Shown here: positions 1-9,267 of the stretch, piece after piece | Position numbering within the stretch: position 1 is the stretch's first letter | How the letters are laid out: each line of letters begins with the position of its first letter | Assembly: GCF_013460135.1 (NCBI RefSeq) | Contig: NZ_CP038155.1 | Location: forward strand, 1,550,001-1,614,000 | Length of the DNA stretch: 64,000 bases | Direction: 5' to 3' | Source of the DNA: Arsenophonus endosymbiont of Aphis craccivora | GTDB taxonomy: Bacteria; Pseudomonadota; Gammaproteobacteria; Enterobacterales; Enterobacteriaceae | The notes under the pieces: model-generated | Seen by the model: the letters and a program-made list of their open reading frames with translations, nothing else | The model's database searches: none | Told to the model about the DNA's origin: nothing | Program-made: the position numbers and the translations under genes

Positions 1-456
1 GACATCTTCTGGCCAACAATGCATTATGGGAATACGAAATAGATCAACATCGTCACCTTGCCAAATCTGTTCTTGACAGGCTGCCGACTTTAACCTTTTA
101 GTTGGCATATTAAGAACTTGCTTAAATTTTGGTAACTTGTCGATTAAATCAGCGAATCCATTAGGTGGATCCGGTTCTTTAAGAAACGCCAATAATTTGC
201 CAACTTCATGCAATGCTTGGATATTTTCTTGCCCCATCCCCATCGCAACGCGTTCAACGGTCCCAAATAAATTACACAGAACTGGCATAGAAAAACCTTT
301 AGGGTTTTCAAATAACAGTGCAGGCCCACCGGCCCGCAGAGTTCTATCTGCTATTTCTGTCATTTCTAAATAAGGATCGACTTCATAGCTGATACGCTTC
401 ATTTCTTTTTGTTGTTCTAATAATGATATGAAATCTCTCAGATCACGGTATTTCAT
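1..456 (-). CDS. ubiD: UbiD, 3-octaprenyl-4-hydroxybenzoate carboxy-lyase (N-terminal part)
   Basis: UbiD decarboxylates 3-octaprenyl-4-hydroxybenzoate in ubiquinone synthesis, using a prenylated flavin made by UbiX. The frame is open from an ATG at 456 to the window edge, giving 152 residues of about 490. The N-terminus begins [16 protein letters not shown] and continues through the family-typical stretch with [17 protein letters not shown], close to the E. coli protein. The gene lies beyond rfaH as in E. coli (tat-rfaH-ubiD), except that pepE is placed between them. No lesion is visible in the part seen. The 3' end lies outside the window, so integrity of the whole gene is unknown. Confidence 0.93.
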   Translation of the reverse strand, partial: MKYRDLRDFISLLEQQKEMKRISYEVDPYLEMTEIADRTLRAGGPALLFENPKGFSMPVLCNLFGTVERVAMGMGQENIQALHEVGKLLAFLKEPDPPNGFADLIDKLPKFKQVLNMPTKRLKSAACQEQIWQGDDVDLFRIPIMHCWPEDV

Positions 457-573
457 TATATATTTTCTACTTTTTAATTTGCTGGAGCTTCATTATAAAT
501 TGTTCCATGCAGGTTACCAATCAAGGTTCAGTCTGTTCAGATTAGTGAATATTTTGAATTAATTACAATGCAA

Positions 574-1299
574 TTAAATACATTGATAAGGAACCCATTT
601 TTTTAATATTTTTGTATCAAATTGCTCTGGAAAATGTTGGTTATACTGAAAAATCTTAAATCCTTCATTTTTGCCACTAAAATAATGTAGTTCATTATCT
701 TTAATCTGTAAGCCACTACCTTCACGTAAGGCAATAACAATTTCATGGGGATTGATCACACACAACTCAGCAATACGATCATCTCGAGTTTCTCCCATAT
801 GCCCACTAATATGACTATCAATATAGTGCGGATTAATTTGTATTGGAAATAGCCCCAAGGAAGGCATTACAACTACATTAGTTACAGGCATATCATTGGT
901 GGTTCTTATACTAGGAGTGGCGACATTGCATCCTGCACTCCAGCCAATATAGGGAATATTACGTTCAAAAACAGCACGTTGAATAGCTACGATCAATCCA
1001 TTTTCATGCAGGCATTTATTTAGCCACCAAGTATTTCCTCCACTAACTAAAATACACTCCGCTGACTCAATCGCCTCTACAGGCGACTCAAAGTGTTCAA
1101 TCGAAACCACTTCAATACCTAATGATTGACTAAGCTCAGCCGCACGTTGATTATGATCACCGCGTAAGACAGCATAAGGAACTAATACTGCTTTGCGGAT
1201 CTGACGACGTTGAAACATATCTTTTAAACGTGATGTTGAATAATTTAGCCATTGAGAATTCGTAGTTAATCGACCATTGCTAAGAAGAAAAATATCCAT
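574..1299 (-). CDS. pepE: Peptidase E (alpha-aspartyl dipeptidase), S51 family
   Basis: A cytoplasmic dipeptidase that cleaves dipeptides with N-terminal aspartate. The 241-residue protein is slightly longer than the 229-residue enteric PepE. The N-terminus MDIFLLSNGRL, the segment LVSGGNTWWLN and the nucleophile motif GWSAGCNVA (Ser near residue 127) are the S51 signatures. The stretch with INPHYID contains the histidine expected of the triad. It sits alone between rfaH and ubiD, where E. coli has no gene, so this is a lineage-specific location. It appears intact. Family assignment is confident; substrate range is inferred from the family. Confidence 0.9.
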   Translation of the reverse strand: MDIFLLSNGRLTTNSQWLNYSTSRLKDMFQRRQIRKAVLVPYAVLRGDHNQRAAELSQSLGIEVVSIEHFESPVEAIESAECILVSGGNTWWLNKCLHENGLIVAIQRAVFERNIPYIGWSAGCNVATPSIRTTNDMPVTNVVVMPSLGLFPIQINPHYIDSHISGHMGETRDDRIAELCVINPHEIVIALREGSGLQIKDNELHYFSGKNEGFKIFQYNQHFPEQFDTKILKKWVPYQCI

Positions 1300-1442
1300 C
1301 TATCCCTACCTTTTATTAGATCATCATATAAAACTATATTAATTGAATCATAAAGAATTAATCATGCTGGTTCTGGCGACATATCTTAATAATTTATAAT
1401 TTGATATAATGATAAAGTGTAATTTTATTTTTGAGTCATAAC

Positions 1443-1933
1443 ATGGAAATTGGTATCTTCTTTACTGTAACCGCGGGCAAATAGAGCGAGCAATAGAAAA
1501 TCTAAAAAGACAGCATGTTATCTGCTTAACGCCAGAAGCTCAAATACAAAAAATGGTGCGAGGCAAACGCATCACAATTACTGAAGCATTATTTCCAAAC
1601 TACCTTTTCGTTAAATGTAATCCTGAAGAAATCCATACCACAACGATACGTTCAACTAGAGGGGTTAGCCATTTTATTCGATTTGGCCTCTATCCTGTGA
1701 TCGTACCAGATAATATTATTAATGAACTAAAATCCGCATCTAAACAAGAAATCGTGGCACCAAAGACTCCAGTATCAGGTGATACTATCATCATTACTGA
1801 AGGTATTTTTGAAGGCCCAAAAGCAATTTATTCAGAACCTGATGGTGAAAATCGTTCAGTTATTCTTCTTAATATCCTTAATCAAAATGTAGCTAAGCTA
1901 ATAGATAATAAACAATTTAAGAAAAGTGATTGA
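1443..1933 (+). pseudogene. rfaH: RfaH transcription antiterminator, frameshifted at codon 3
   Basis: RfaH is a NusG paralogue that binds RNA polymerase at ops elements and lets it read through long LPS, capsule and toxin operons. From 1451 the reading frame gives WYLLYCNRGQIERA, then VRGKR, LFPNYLFV, TTTIRSTRGVSHF and a KOW-type C-terminal region, all close to E. coli RfaH. The only ATG upstream, at 1443, is one base out of frame with this, and the in-frame upstream codons run into a stop at 1439 with no start. A single missing base between 1445 and 1450 explains it. The first in-frame ATG is at 1553, which would remove the first beta strand of the NGN domain. It converges on tatC. Either a true pseudogene or an error in the short A run. 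Confidence 0.8.
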
Positions 1934-1955
1934 TTGTCATTAAAAAAATAGCGTT

Positions 1956-2720
1956 TTATTCTATTATTTCATTAGAATTGTTATCATCTGCTGCTTTGCG
2001 GCTCTTACCAACATAAAATCGTGACAACAACAAGCCCAATTCAAATAATAAATACATTGTTACCGCCAATATGGTCTGAGAAAACACATCTGGTGGTGTC
2101 AAAAACATACCTACAATAAAAGCACCCACAATAATATAAGGACGCTTACGTTTTAAAGAATTGGGCGTAATAACGCCTGTCCAGCAAAGTAGAATAATAG
2201 CAACTGGAACTTCAAACGCCGCACCAAAAGCCATAAAAAGTGTCATAACAAAGCTGAGATATTTACTAATATCAGGAATTAAATTCACACTTTCTGGTGT
2301 GGTTTTTACAAAAAAACCAAATGCTAAAGGAAAAACAACAAAATAGGCAAAAAGCATCCCCAGGTAAAAAAGTACACTACTGGAGACCAGTAAAGGAAAC
2401 ATCAAGCGCCGCTCATGCTTATAAAGGGCAGGAGCGATAAAAGCCCATAACTGATATAAGATCACTGGAATAGAAATAAATACCGCTACCATAAACGTCA
2501 GTTTAATAGGGGTAAAAAAAGTTGATGCCACATCAGTCGCACTCATGCGAGAACCGACGGGGAGCTGTTCAATCAAGGGTGCAGCAACAAAATGATAGAT
2601 ATCATTGGAAAAATAGACCAGAGCTAGAAAAACCACTGCAACTATAAATAAGCTATAAAGAATACGTCTACGTAATTCAATTAAATGGCTAATAAGTGGT
2701 TGAGGATCATCGATAGACAT
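1956..2720 (-). CDS. tatC: Sec-independent protein translocase subunit TatC
   Basis: TatC is the six-span inner-membrane receptor for twin-arginine signal peptides and forms the Tat translocon with TatA and TatB. The 254-residue protein (E. coli 258) has the N-terminal [10 protein letters not shown] motif, the conserved [13 protein letters not shown] segment with KHERR, and about six hydrophobic spans. It is the last gene of a tatA-tatB-tatC unit, 9 bp after tatB. The tatD nuclease gene that follows in E. coli is missing; rfaH converges immediately downstream. Confidence 0.97.
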   Translation of the reverse strand: MSIDDPQPLISHLIELRRRILYSLFIVAVVFLALVYFSNDIYHFVAAPLIEQLPVGSRMSATDVASTFFTPIKLTFMVAVFISIPVILYQLWAFIAPALYKHERRLMFPLLVSSSVLFYLGMLFAYFVVFPLAFGFFVKTTPESVNLIPDISKYLSFVMTLFMAFGAAFEVPVAIILLCWTGVITPNSLKRKRPYIIVGAFIVGMFLTPPDVFSQTILAVTMYLLFELGLLLSRFYVGKSRKAADDNNSNEIIE

Positions 2721-2729
2721 AGACTAATC

Positions 2730-3260
2730 TTAAACGTTAGTTTGATCAGAGCGCTTTTTTACTTTCTCTGGTGGAGATTTGAGCGTATTTTTACTTTTAG
2801 TAGGACTATCTGACGCGGTTACCAACTGATCAGTCTGTGCTGGCTGAGATGGTTCATTGGTTGTTATCGGTATTTCTTCATCTATTTTAGTTGTGCTATT
2901 TTCATCAAGATCGCTAGTAAATGCTTTTACTTTAGCCAATTCTTCTTCGATACGACTGTTCGATGATTTATAATTTTTCTTTAATAGCTCAGTAGATTCT
3001 CTCAATTCTTCCATCGATTGTTTAAGTTCCGGTGAAATGGTCTGTAATTGTGCTTTTTCTTCTGCCTTCCTCAAGGTTTCCTGCAATTCCTGCAATTTTA
3101 ACTCTTGTGAGAGTTCATGCTGAACGTTAGCAACCAATGAACGCAACACACGTATCCAACCGGCAACCGTTTTGACGGCTATCGGCAAACGCTCCGGACC
3201 AAGAACCACTAGGCCAATAATCATAACCAATAACAGTTCACTAAAACCAATATCAAGCAC
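2730..3260 (-). CDS. tatB: Sec-independent protein translocase subunit TatB
   Basis: TatB pairs with TatC to bind Tat substrates. The 176-residue protein starts at a GTG (3258-3260) and has the short N-terminal membrane span, then the PERLP hinge ([19 protein letters not shown]), an amphipathic helix and a long charged coiled-coil-like tail rich in E, K, Q and S. Length is near the E. coli 171. It follows tatA on the same strand and is followed by tatC. The tail is variable within the family. Confidence 0.95.
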   Translation of the reverse strand: MLDIGFSELLLVMIIGLVVLGPERLPIAVKTVAGWIRVLRSLVANVQHELSQELKLQELQETLRKAEEKAQLQTISPELKQSMEELRESTELLKKNYKSSNSRIEEELAKVKAFTSDLDENSTTKIDEEIPITTNEPSQPAQTDQLVTASDSPTKSKNTLKSPPEKVKKRSDQTNV

Positions 3261-3364
3261 GGTTTATACCTACTCTTTATTTTTTTACTTTCAGCCGTTT
3301 CTTTTGTCTGACTCGTCGTTGTTTTCTCAGTAATATTTTTGGGTTCAAAATCAGAATCAGTATG

Positions 3365-3562
3365 CTATTTTTCTGCTTTGTTACTATCATCAGTTTTACT
3401 GTGATCATCACTCATCGCTTTTTTGAAGTTTTTCAATGACTCCCCCAAATCTGAGCCGAGTGAGCGTAACTTCTTAGTACCAAAAATTAAAACAACCAGT
3501 AAAGCAATAATAAGAAGCTGACCGGGACTATCAAATGTAGCCATAGCAATTGTTGTTCCCAT
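3365..3562 (-). CDS. tatA: Sec-independent protein translocase subunit TatA (shortened C-terminus)
   Basis: TatA forms the oligomeric pore element of the Tat system. The single membrane span ([18 protein letters not shown]) and the amphipathic helix with [20 protein letters not shown] are complete. The frame ends at a TAG (3365-3367) after 65 residues; E. coli TatA has 89. Past this TAG the same frame stays open for about 30 more codons with a TatA-like acidic and threonine-rich tail, so the stop looks like a recent nonsense change. The tail is known to be dispensable in E. coli, so the protein is probably functional. An AGAGG sequence 9 nt upstream supports the ATG at 3562; an internal ATG at 3544 would align better with E. 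coli in length. Confidence 0.92.
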   Translation of the reverse strand: MGTTIAMATFDSPGQLLIIALLVVLIFGTKKLRSLGSDLGESLKNFKKAMSDDHSKTDDSNKAEK

Positions 3563-3673
3563 TGATATATACCTCTACGAAATTAGGTTCAACTATGTAT
3601 AACCATATTATATACAACTAACTTTATATAAGAAACATGCAGAGCCTAAGATAAATATGTTTAAAGACAAACT

Positions 3674-5311
3674 TTAGCCAATTTTACCTGTTCGATACCA
3701 TCCTATAGCCCATGAAATTATACCGAAACATATAAACCCAATAGCAGCAATTTTTGAATCGAAAATCTGCAATAAAGTACCACATAACAAGCAAGTTGCT
3801 CCAATTCCTAGCAAATATTGGCCTTGTCTTTGCTTTACTTGTCGCCCTTGTAGCTGTACTGCGAATTTATCGATACTATCTTGTAAATATTTATGCTGCT
3901 TAAGCGCTCCGTAAATAAGATCGGGAATTTCTGGCATTTTTTCTGCCCAATAAGGTGCTTTTTCCTTAAACGCACTAATAATCGCGGCTAAACCCATTTG
4001 TCGATGTAGCCAATCTTCAAGAAAAGGTTTAGCTGTTTTCCACAAATCTAGTTGAGGATAAAGCTGCCTTCCCAATCCTTCAATATAGAGCAAAGTCTTT
4101 TGAAGTAATACTAACTGAGGCTGAACCTCCATATTAAAACGACGGGCGGTATTGAATAAATTGAATAAAACATGACCAAAAGAAATTTCAGCTAGCGGTT
4201 TCTTAAAAATTGGCTCACAAACGGTTCGAATGGCAAATTCAAAATCTTCTACATTAGTATCTGCTGGTACCCATCCCGAATCAACATGTAATTCAGCTAC
4301 CTTACGGTAATCACGATTAAAAAAGGCGATAAAATTTTCTGCCAAATAACGTTTATCTTCTTTATTCAGCGAACCGACGATACCACAATCAATACCAATA
4401 TATTGCGGATCTTCAGGATGTTCTCGACTAATAAAAATATTACCAGGATGCATATCAGCATGAAAAAAGCTATCGCGAAAAACTTGGGTAAAAAAGACTT
4501 TTACTCCGCGTTCAGCTAATAACTTCATATTAATTCCCTGTTTCTTTAACGCGTTAATATCAGAAACTGGAATACCATAAATACGCTCCATAACCATCAC
4601 ATTTTCCCGACAGTAGTCTGAATAGACTTCAGGAATATAAAGCATGGAGCTATTTTCAAAATTACGCCTTAATTGGAGAGTATTCGCCGCCTCACGCAAC
4701 AAATTTAATTCATCAATTAATGTTTTTTCATACTCTCGAACAACTTCTCGTGGACGTAAACGTCGTCCATCCGGGAAAAGAGGGAGCCAATTAGCCAGCC
4801 GATACATCAAGCCTATATCGGCTTTAATAACCGGCAATATATCTGGGCGAATAACCTTAATTACAATTTGTTTATTATTTTGTTTTAATTTTGCAGTATG
4901 TACTTGAGCAATCGATGCCGAGGCTAAGGGCACCTCATCAAAATCATCAAACCAGGTTTCAAGTGAACCACCTAATGACTGTTCTATATGTTGGCGAGCC
5001 AATCGGCCATCAAAACTAGCCACTTTATCTTGTAATAATGCTAACTGATCAGAAATTATCGTTGGAAAAAGATCGCGACGAGTAGATAACATCTGACCAA
5101 ACTTAATCCAAACCGGGCCTAAATCTTGTAGAGCTAAACGTAAACGTTCACCAAGGGGTTTGTCTTTATGCTTATTTGATAACCAAAAAAAACAACGGCG
5201 TCCAATCCTTAAGGGTAAAGTAAATTTAATTTTGGGAATGAGTTCATCTAAACCATAATTTAGAAATACTCGAACGATAAAATAGAGACGTTTAATTTCT
5301 CCTGGTCTCAT
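3674..5311 (-). CDS. ubiB: UbiB, atypical kinase-like ubiquinone biosynthesis protein
   Basis: UbiB is a member of the ABC1/ADCK/UbiB atypical kinase family needed for coenzyme Q synthesis, with ATPase activity and membrane anchoring. The 545-residue protein (E. coli 546) shows the KxGQ motif in [13 protein letters not shown] (near residue 85), the alanine-rich nucleotide loop [17 protein letters not shown] as catalytic loop and IDCGIVG in place of DFG. Two hydrophobic segments close the protein ([18 protein letters not shown] and the following one). It overlaps ubiJ by 20 bp in the ubiE-ubiJ-ubiB order typical of enterics. Intact. Confidence 0.97.
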   Translation of the reverse strand: MRPGEIKRLYFIVRVFLNYGLDELIPKIKFTLPLRIGRRCFFWLSNKHKDKPLGERLRLALQDLGPVWIKFGQMLSTRRDLFPTIISDQLALLQDKVASFDGRLARQHIEQSLGGSLETWFDDFDEVPLASASIAQVHTAKLKQNNKQIVIKVIRPDILPVIKADIGLMYRLANWLPLFPDGRRLRPREVVREYEKTLIDELNLLREAANTLQLRRNFENSSMLYIPEVYSDYCRENVMVMERIYGIPVSDINALKKQGINMKLLAERGVKVFFTQVFRDSFFHADMHPGNIFISREHPEDPQYIGIDCGIVGSLNKEDKRYLAENFIAFFNRDYRKVAELHVDSGWVPADTNVEDFEFAIRTVCEPIFKKPLAEISFGHVLFNLFNTARRFNMEVQPQLVLLQKTLLYIEGLGRQLYPQLDLWKTAKPFLEDWLHRQMGLAAIISAFKEKAPYWAEKMPEIPDLIYGALKQHKYLQDSIDKFAVQLQGRQVKQRQGQYLLGIGATCLLCGTLLQIFDSKIAAIGFICFGIISWAIGWYRTGKIG

Positions 5312-5906
5312 ATTTTTCCTCCAATTTAGCTAAACGTTGTTCCAGTGCTGAAATATCTGCCACCACCTTCTCAACCTTATCAGCAAAACTGAGCACTTCC
5401 AATGTATTAGGAGACATTCGCCATTCTTCCACCAATACATTTTTAAACTGTTTTTTTTGTTGCGTTAGCAACCCATTTATTCCAACTATACCTTTTTTAA
5501 CCCAACAACTCACAACTTCGGCAACAACATCACCGACATAAAGAGCAAGATCCCATTCAGTCGCATCTAGTAATGCAGACCAATGCTGCACAACTTGCAT
5601 ATCACCATCTATAACAACCCTACCGTCGTTGATCAGAGTCGAAAGTTGCTGTTTATCTTTAAGATGCCTCAAGGTCACTAACGCGGTTTTTATCACGCAA
5701 TATGCCGGTGTTGGCCACTGGTTTACTACATCAACTCGTTGCTCAGAGAATATAAATATCAATGGTTGAGATAATTCTTTTAAATCAATCGCAAACACTT
5801 TGCCAACCAACCTTACTCTGGCTGATTTCAACGCCACTTCCTGATAAAAAAATCTATTCAACATAAGCTGTAAAAAGGAAGCAATTACGGCATATAATAG
5901 CGGCAT
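5292..5906 (-). CDS. ubiJ: UbiJ, ubiquinone biosynthesis accessory factor (SCP2 domain)
   Basis: UbiJ is an accessory, lipid-binding subunit of the soluble Ubi metabolon. The start [13 protein letters not shown] at 5906 is chosen because it aligns with the E. coli start MPFKPLV and gives 204 residues (E. coli 201). An ATG at 5939 just after the ubiE stop is an alternative adding 11 residues. Family features are [12 protein letters not shown], the SCP2-like region with [18 protein letters not shown], and a C-terminal coiled coil ([11 protein letters not shown]). It lies directly after ubiE and overlaps the start of ubiB, as in E. coli. Confidence 0.9.
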   Translation of the reverse strand: MPLLYAVIASFLQLMLNRFFYQEVALKSARVRLVGKVFAIDLKELSQPLIFIFSEQRVDVVNQWPTPAYCVIKTALVTLRHLKDKQQLSTLINDGRVVIDGDMQVVQHWSALLDATEWDLALYVGDVVAEVVSCWVKKGIVGINGLLTQQKKQFKNVLVEEWRMSPNTLEVLSFADKVEKVVADISALEQRLAKLEEKYETRRN

Positions 5907-5940
5907 TTTTGAATAGCTTCTGGTTGACGGGGTATCCATC

Positions 5941-6696
5941 TTAAAATTTGAACCCTCTGTGTAGGGCCACAATTCCACCACTCATATTGGTATAAGAAAC
6001 TTGTTCAAAACCGACTAACTCCATCATTGCTTTTAAAGTGTCCTGATCCGGATGCATGCGAATAGATTCAGCCAGATAGCGATAGCTATCAGCATCTTTG
6101 ACTATCATTTGACCAACTCGTGGTAAAATATGAAAAGAGTAGGCATCATAAGCTTTAGTTAATGCTGAAAAAATCGGTTTTGAAAATTCTAATACTAATA
6201 AACGACCACCAGGTTTTAACACCCTAAACATTGATTTAAGCGCTTTATCTTTATCAGTAACGTTGCGCAGGCCAAAAGAAATACTTATACAATCGAAGTA
6301 GTTATCAGGAAAAGGTAGTTCTTCAGCATTAGCCTGAACATAATTAACATTACCAACAATACCGCGATCGCGGAGCTTTTCGCGCCCCATTTTCAGCATA
6401 GAATCGTTGATATCAGCCAGAATAACCTCACCTTTTTCGCCAACTATTTTGGCAAATTTAGCGGTCAAGTCTCCAGTGCCACCAGCGAGATCTAAAATAT
6501 GTTGCCCACGGCGTGCACCACTGGCTTCTATCGTAAAACGTTTCCAGATTCGATGGATCCCTAATGACATCAGATCGTTCATAAGATCATATTTGGCAGC
6601 CACCGAATGAAAAACAGCAGTAACCAAATCCGCTTTCTCATCCTTGGCTACTTTGCGAAAGCCAAAATCAGAGCTTTCTTTAATTGGATCTACCAT
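5941..6696 (-). CDS. ubiE: UbiE, ubiquinone/menaquinone C-methyltransferase
   Basis: UbiE is the SAM-dependent methyltransferase acting on 2-octaprenyl-6-methoxy-benzoquinol and demethylmenaquinol. The 251-residue length equals E. coli UbiE. The SAM-binding loop [14 protein letters not shown], the FGLRNVTD motif and [14 protein letters not shown] are present, and the C-terminus keeps [13 protein letters not shown]. It is the first gene of ubiEJB and lies downstream of rmuC with an 88-bp gap. Intact. Confidence 0.97.
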   Translation of the reverse strand: MVDPIKESSDFGFRKVAKDEKADLVTAVFHSVAAKYDLMNDLMSLGIHRIWKRFTIEASGARRGQHILDLAGGTGDLTAKFAKIVGEKGEVILADINDSMLKMGREKLRDRGIVGNVNYVQANAEELPFPDNYFDCISISFGLRNVTDKDKALKSMFRVLKPGGRLLVLEFSKPIFSALTKAYDAYSFHILPRVGQMIVKDADSYRYLAESIRMHPDQDTLKAMMELVGFEQVSYTNMSGGIVALHRGFKF

Positions 6697-6784
6697 AATT
6701 TGCGCTCATTTAATCATTATAATAATCGAAATTGTAATCATGTTTATTGTAAGATCTTATTTACGATCTAACGATTCTTCTTAA

Positions 6785-8122
6785 TTATGATTTAGCAGTC
6801 TGTTTGCTAAATTCAATATCAATCGGGCGTTTAACTTCTATTCCTAATTCTTTTAAACTTTCCGCCTGGCTAATCAAATTACCTTTTCCTTCCGCTAATT
6901 TTTTGATCGCTGATTGATAATTCACCTGTGCTTTGTTCAAGCTCTGACCTAACACCTGTATATCATCGACAAATAACCGCATTTTGTCATACATTCTAGC
7001 AGCACGCTCGGCAATTACTTGTGCATTTTGACTCTGTCGTTCATAACGCCACAAATTATTAATTGTACGAACTGCCACCAATAAAGTTGAAGGACAAACG
7101 AGTAAAATATTATTTCTCAAACCTTCGTCAATAAGTTCAGGCGCTTCGCGTAAAGCAATCAAATAAGCCGGTTCGAGTGGAATAAACATTAATACATAAT
7201 CCAGCGATCTTAACCCATTTAATTGATGATAATCTTTTCGGCCAAGTTCTTTTATATGATTGCGTACTGAATTAACATGCCCTCGTAATGCCGTTGCCCG
7301 CTGTTGCTCATCTTCGCTATTAAAATAGTGCTCATAAGCTGTCAATGACATTTTGGCGTCAATAACAACATCTTTACCTTGCGGTAGACGAATAATCACA
7401 TCAGGTTGATAACGACTATTGGAGGTATTAATACTGACTTGAGTTTCAAATTCATGCCCCCGCCTTAGCCCAGAAGCTTCCAATATGTGAGAGAGAATTG
7501 TCTCACCCCAATTTCCCTGAATTTTATTATCCCCTTTTAACGCTTTAGTCAGATTAATCGTTTCTTTTGCCATCTCTGCATTTAATTGCTGAAGCTGACG
7601 AATTTCATGAGCTAGAGTATGGCGCTCACGCGCTTCCTGGCTAAAACTGTCATGTACCTGACGGCGAAAACCATCTAGTTGTTCGCGGAAAGGGGTTAAT
7701 AGTGCAACTAAACTTTGACGGTTCTGCTCAGAAGCTCGACGTTCATTTTGTTCAAAAATACGATTGGCTAAATTCTCAAATTGAACATTTAACCGCTGTT
7801 CACTATTGAGTAACAGCCGCTGTTTCTCTTCAAAAGCCAGCCGTGTCTCTTCAAGCCGTGTCATGACTTCACGTAGTTCAACTTCTTGATTACGATTAAT
7901 TTCCCTGTGTGACCTTAATTCTTGATCACGGTGCTCACACTCAATTTTCCAATATTCAAGATGGGTAATTTTTTCCTCATAGCTAGCTTGGATACTGTAA
8001 AAATCTCGCAATTCAGACTCTTTTTTATTCATTTTTTGCGCGATAATTAGCCAAATTAAACTACCACCAAAGAGTGTGCCGGTAAGAAAGCCAATAATTG
8101 CATATAATAACTGAATATCCAC
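6785..8122 (-). CDS. rmuC: RmuC, DNA recombination-limiting protein
   Basis: RmuC limits inversion-type recombination at short repeats and has a restriction-nuclease-like fold. The 445-residue protein starts with a membrane span (IIGFLTGTLFGGSLIWLII), continues with a long coiled coil rich in E, Q and R (residues about 35-190), and then has the conserved domain with GNWGETIL, RYQPDVIIRLP, VVIDAKMSL and FIPLEPAY. Its place between udp and ubiE matches E. coli apart from the extra dedA gene. In a chromosome with many repeated IS copies its retention is noteworthy. Confidence 0.94.
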   Translation of the reverse strand: MDIQLLYAIIGFLTGTLFGGSLIWLIIAQKMNKKESELRDFYSIQASYEEKITHLEYWKIECEHRDQELRSHREINRNQEVELREVMTRLEETRLAFEEKQRLLLNSEQRLNVQFENLANRIFEQNERRASEQNRQSLVALLTPFREQLDGFRRQVHDSFSQEARERHTLAHEIRQLQQLNAEMAKETINLTKALKGDNKIQGNWGETILSHILEASGLRRGHEFETQVSINTSNSRYQPDVIIRLPQGKDVVIDAKMSLTAYEHYFNSEDEQQRATALRGHVNSVRNHIKELGRKDYHQLNGLRSLDYVLMFIPLEPAYLIALREAPELIDEGLRNNILLVCPSTLLVAVRTINNLWRYERQSQNAQVIAERAARMYDKMRLFVDDIQVLGQSLNKAQVNYQSAIKKLAEGKGNLISQAESLKELGIEVKRPIDIEFSKQTAKS

Positions 8123-8245
8123 CTTGGTTTCCTTAAAATAGTCTTTATTTTATAAAATAACTTAGTGGTATACTGTATAAATGTCCAGAATAAATTTTGC
8201 TTATTTTGGTCAACAAATAGCACAGGATGAAATTTAACGGCTATT

Positions 8246-8776
8246 TTACCCCATCCACTGAGCAAGCCAAGATAAACCAAATACCCCTGGCGCTAAAATA
8301 GCAAATGCCCAGACCATAGCAGAAAGTAAATTAGCGAGTTGAAAATAATGTTTAGGCATAGCACAGATGCCCGCTACCAAAGGAATTACTGCCCTTAAGG
8401 GACCAAAAAAACGGCCGATAAAAACACTCCATACTCCCCAACGTTCCAAAAAAAGATGACCTCGATCGAGCATTTCAGGACGACGGGAAATTGGCCACAT
8501 ATGGCGTACACTGTTCTTATAATGAAAGCCAAACCAATAAGATAACCAATCTCCCAAAAAAGCACCACAGGCAACAGCTAACCATATTGGTAAAAAAGTG
8601 AGCCCATTATCACCAATTAATGCGCCTAAACCAAGCAAAAGCACTGTCGCAGGGAGTAATAATGAAATGAAGGCTAACGATTCGCCAAAAGCTAATATAA
8701 AAACAATAAAGATAGCTAATATTTGATGGTCGCGAGCAAATTCGGTAATAACATTAATAATCTCTGACAATGTCAA
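8246..8776 (-). CDS. DedA-family (SNARE-associated/VTT) inner-membrane protein
   Basis: DedA proteins are inner-membrane proteins linked to undecaprenyl phosphate or phospholipid flipping and proton-motive-force maintenance. The 176 residues show E and P residues within the first re-entrant region (FGESLAFISLLLPATVLLLGLG is split between hydrophobic stretches), GDWLSYWFGFHY, and the family signature FIGRFFGPLRAVIPLVAG followed by C-terminal spans. It is most like the YabI branch but shorter, lacking the extra C-terminal domain. It lies between rmuC and the udp remnant, where E. coli has no such gene. Appears intact. Confidence 0.85.
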   Translation of the reverse strand: MTLSEIINVITEFARDHQILAIFIVFILAFGESLAFISLLLPATVLLLGLGALIGDNGLTFLPIWLAVACGAFLGDWLSYWFGFHYKNSVRHMWPISRRPEMLDRGHLFLERWGVWSVFIGRFFGPLRAVIPLVAGICAMPKHYFQLANLLSAMVWAFAILAPGVFGLSWLAQWMG

Positions 8777-9154
8777 TTTATTATTCCTATTTCAGTTAAA
8801 AATTCGTTATTATGCAGCCAATAATGTAAATTATTGTCAGATTAAAATATAATAATGCGGCAAATTTAACTTACAAAATGTTAAATTTAAGTTATTTTAT
8901 TCTATGCTATTATCCGGCTATTAACATTCATTAGTTTACTAAAAAATACTAAATAACAAAAATTATCCGTTAATTTATCAAAATAAAAATTACTAAATAC
9001 ATTCGATAAAAAAATAAAACGAGAATTACTTAAGACAAATAAAAACAGCGATTAAATAAAAAAGATATAACAAATAAATTTATCTCTATTTTCATAAAAA
9101 TAACAATTAGTTATCCTCGTTTTATCGAAAAATTAGCCAAACCTGCAGAACTTT
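8777..9154 (-). other. Intergenic, AT-rich, no gene seen
   Basis: This stretch between the dedA start and the udp remnant is rich in A and T on both strands and has stops in all frames. It would hold the dedA promoter and the 3' flank of udp. No tRNA, repeat or clear terminator was recognised. Confidence 0.5.
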
Positions 9155-9267
9155 TTAATTTAATAACCGGCGAGCAGCATCAACCACGATCCCTAAAACA
9201 TTCCCTTCTGTTTGACGTAATAATGTTTCATCTGGTGTTTCTTGTTGTGTACGGTTAACAATCACGG
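9155..9267 (-). pseudogene. udp: Uridine phosphorylase C-terminal remnant, cut by IS copy 1
   Basis: The last 36 codons of udp remain, ending at the TAA in 9155-9157. They read VIVNRTQQETPDETLLRQ and then end in IVVDAARRLLN. E. coli Udp ends with VIVNRTQQEIPNAETMKQ and VVEAARRLL, so the identity is secure. Uridine phosphorylase cleaves uridine to uracil and ribose-1-phosphate. Everything upstream is replaced by the IS at 9268, and no other udp sequence lies on the far side of the IS. The gene is therefore dead, and the break is a rearrangement rather than a simple insertion. Confidence 0.9.

Noticed and set aside
137-373. A 78-aa rightward frame at the window start
   Set aside because: It is antisense to ubiD, whose sequence matches the known family throughout.
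8056-8280. A 74-aa frame between rmuC and dedA
   Set aside because: It overlaps both real genes in another frame, has no recognisable family and no good start signal.
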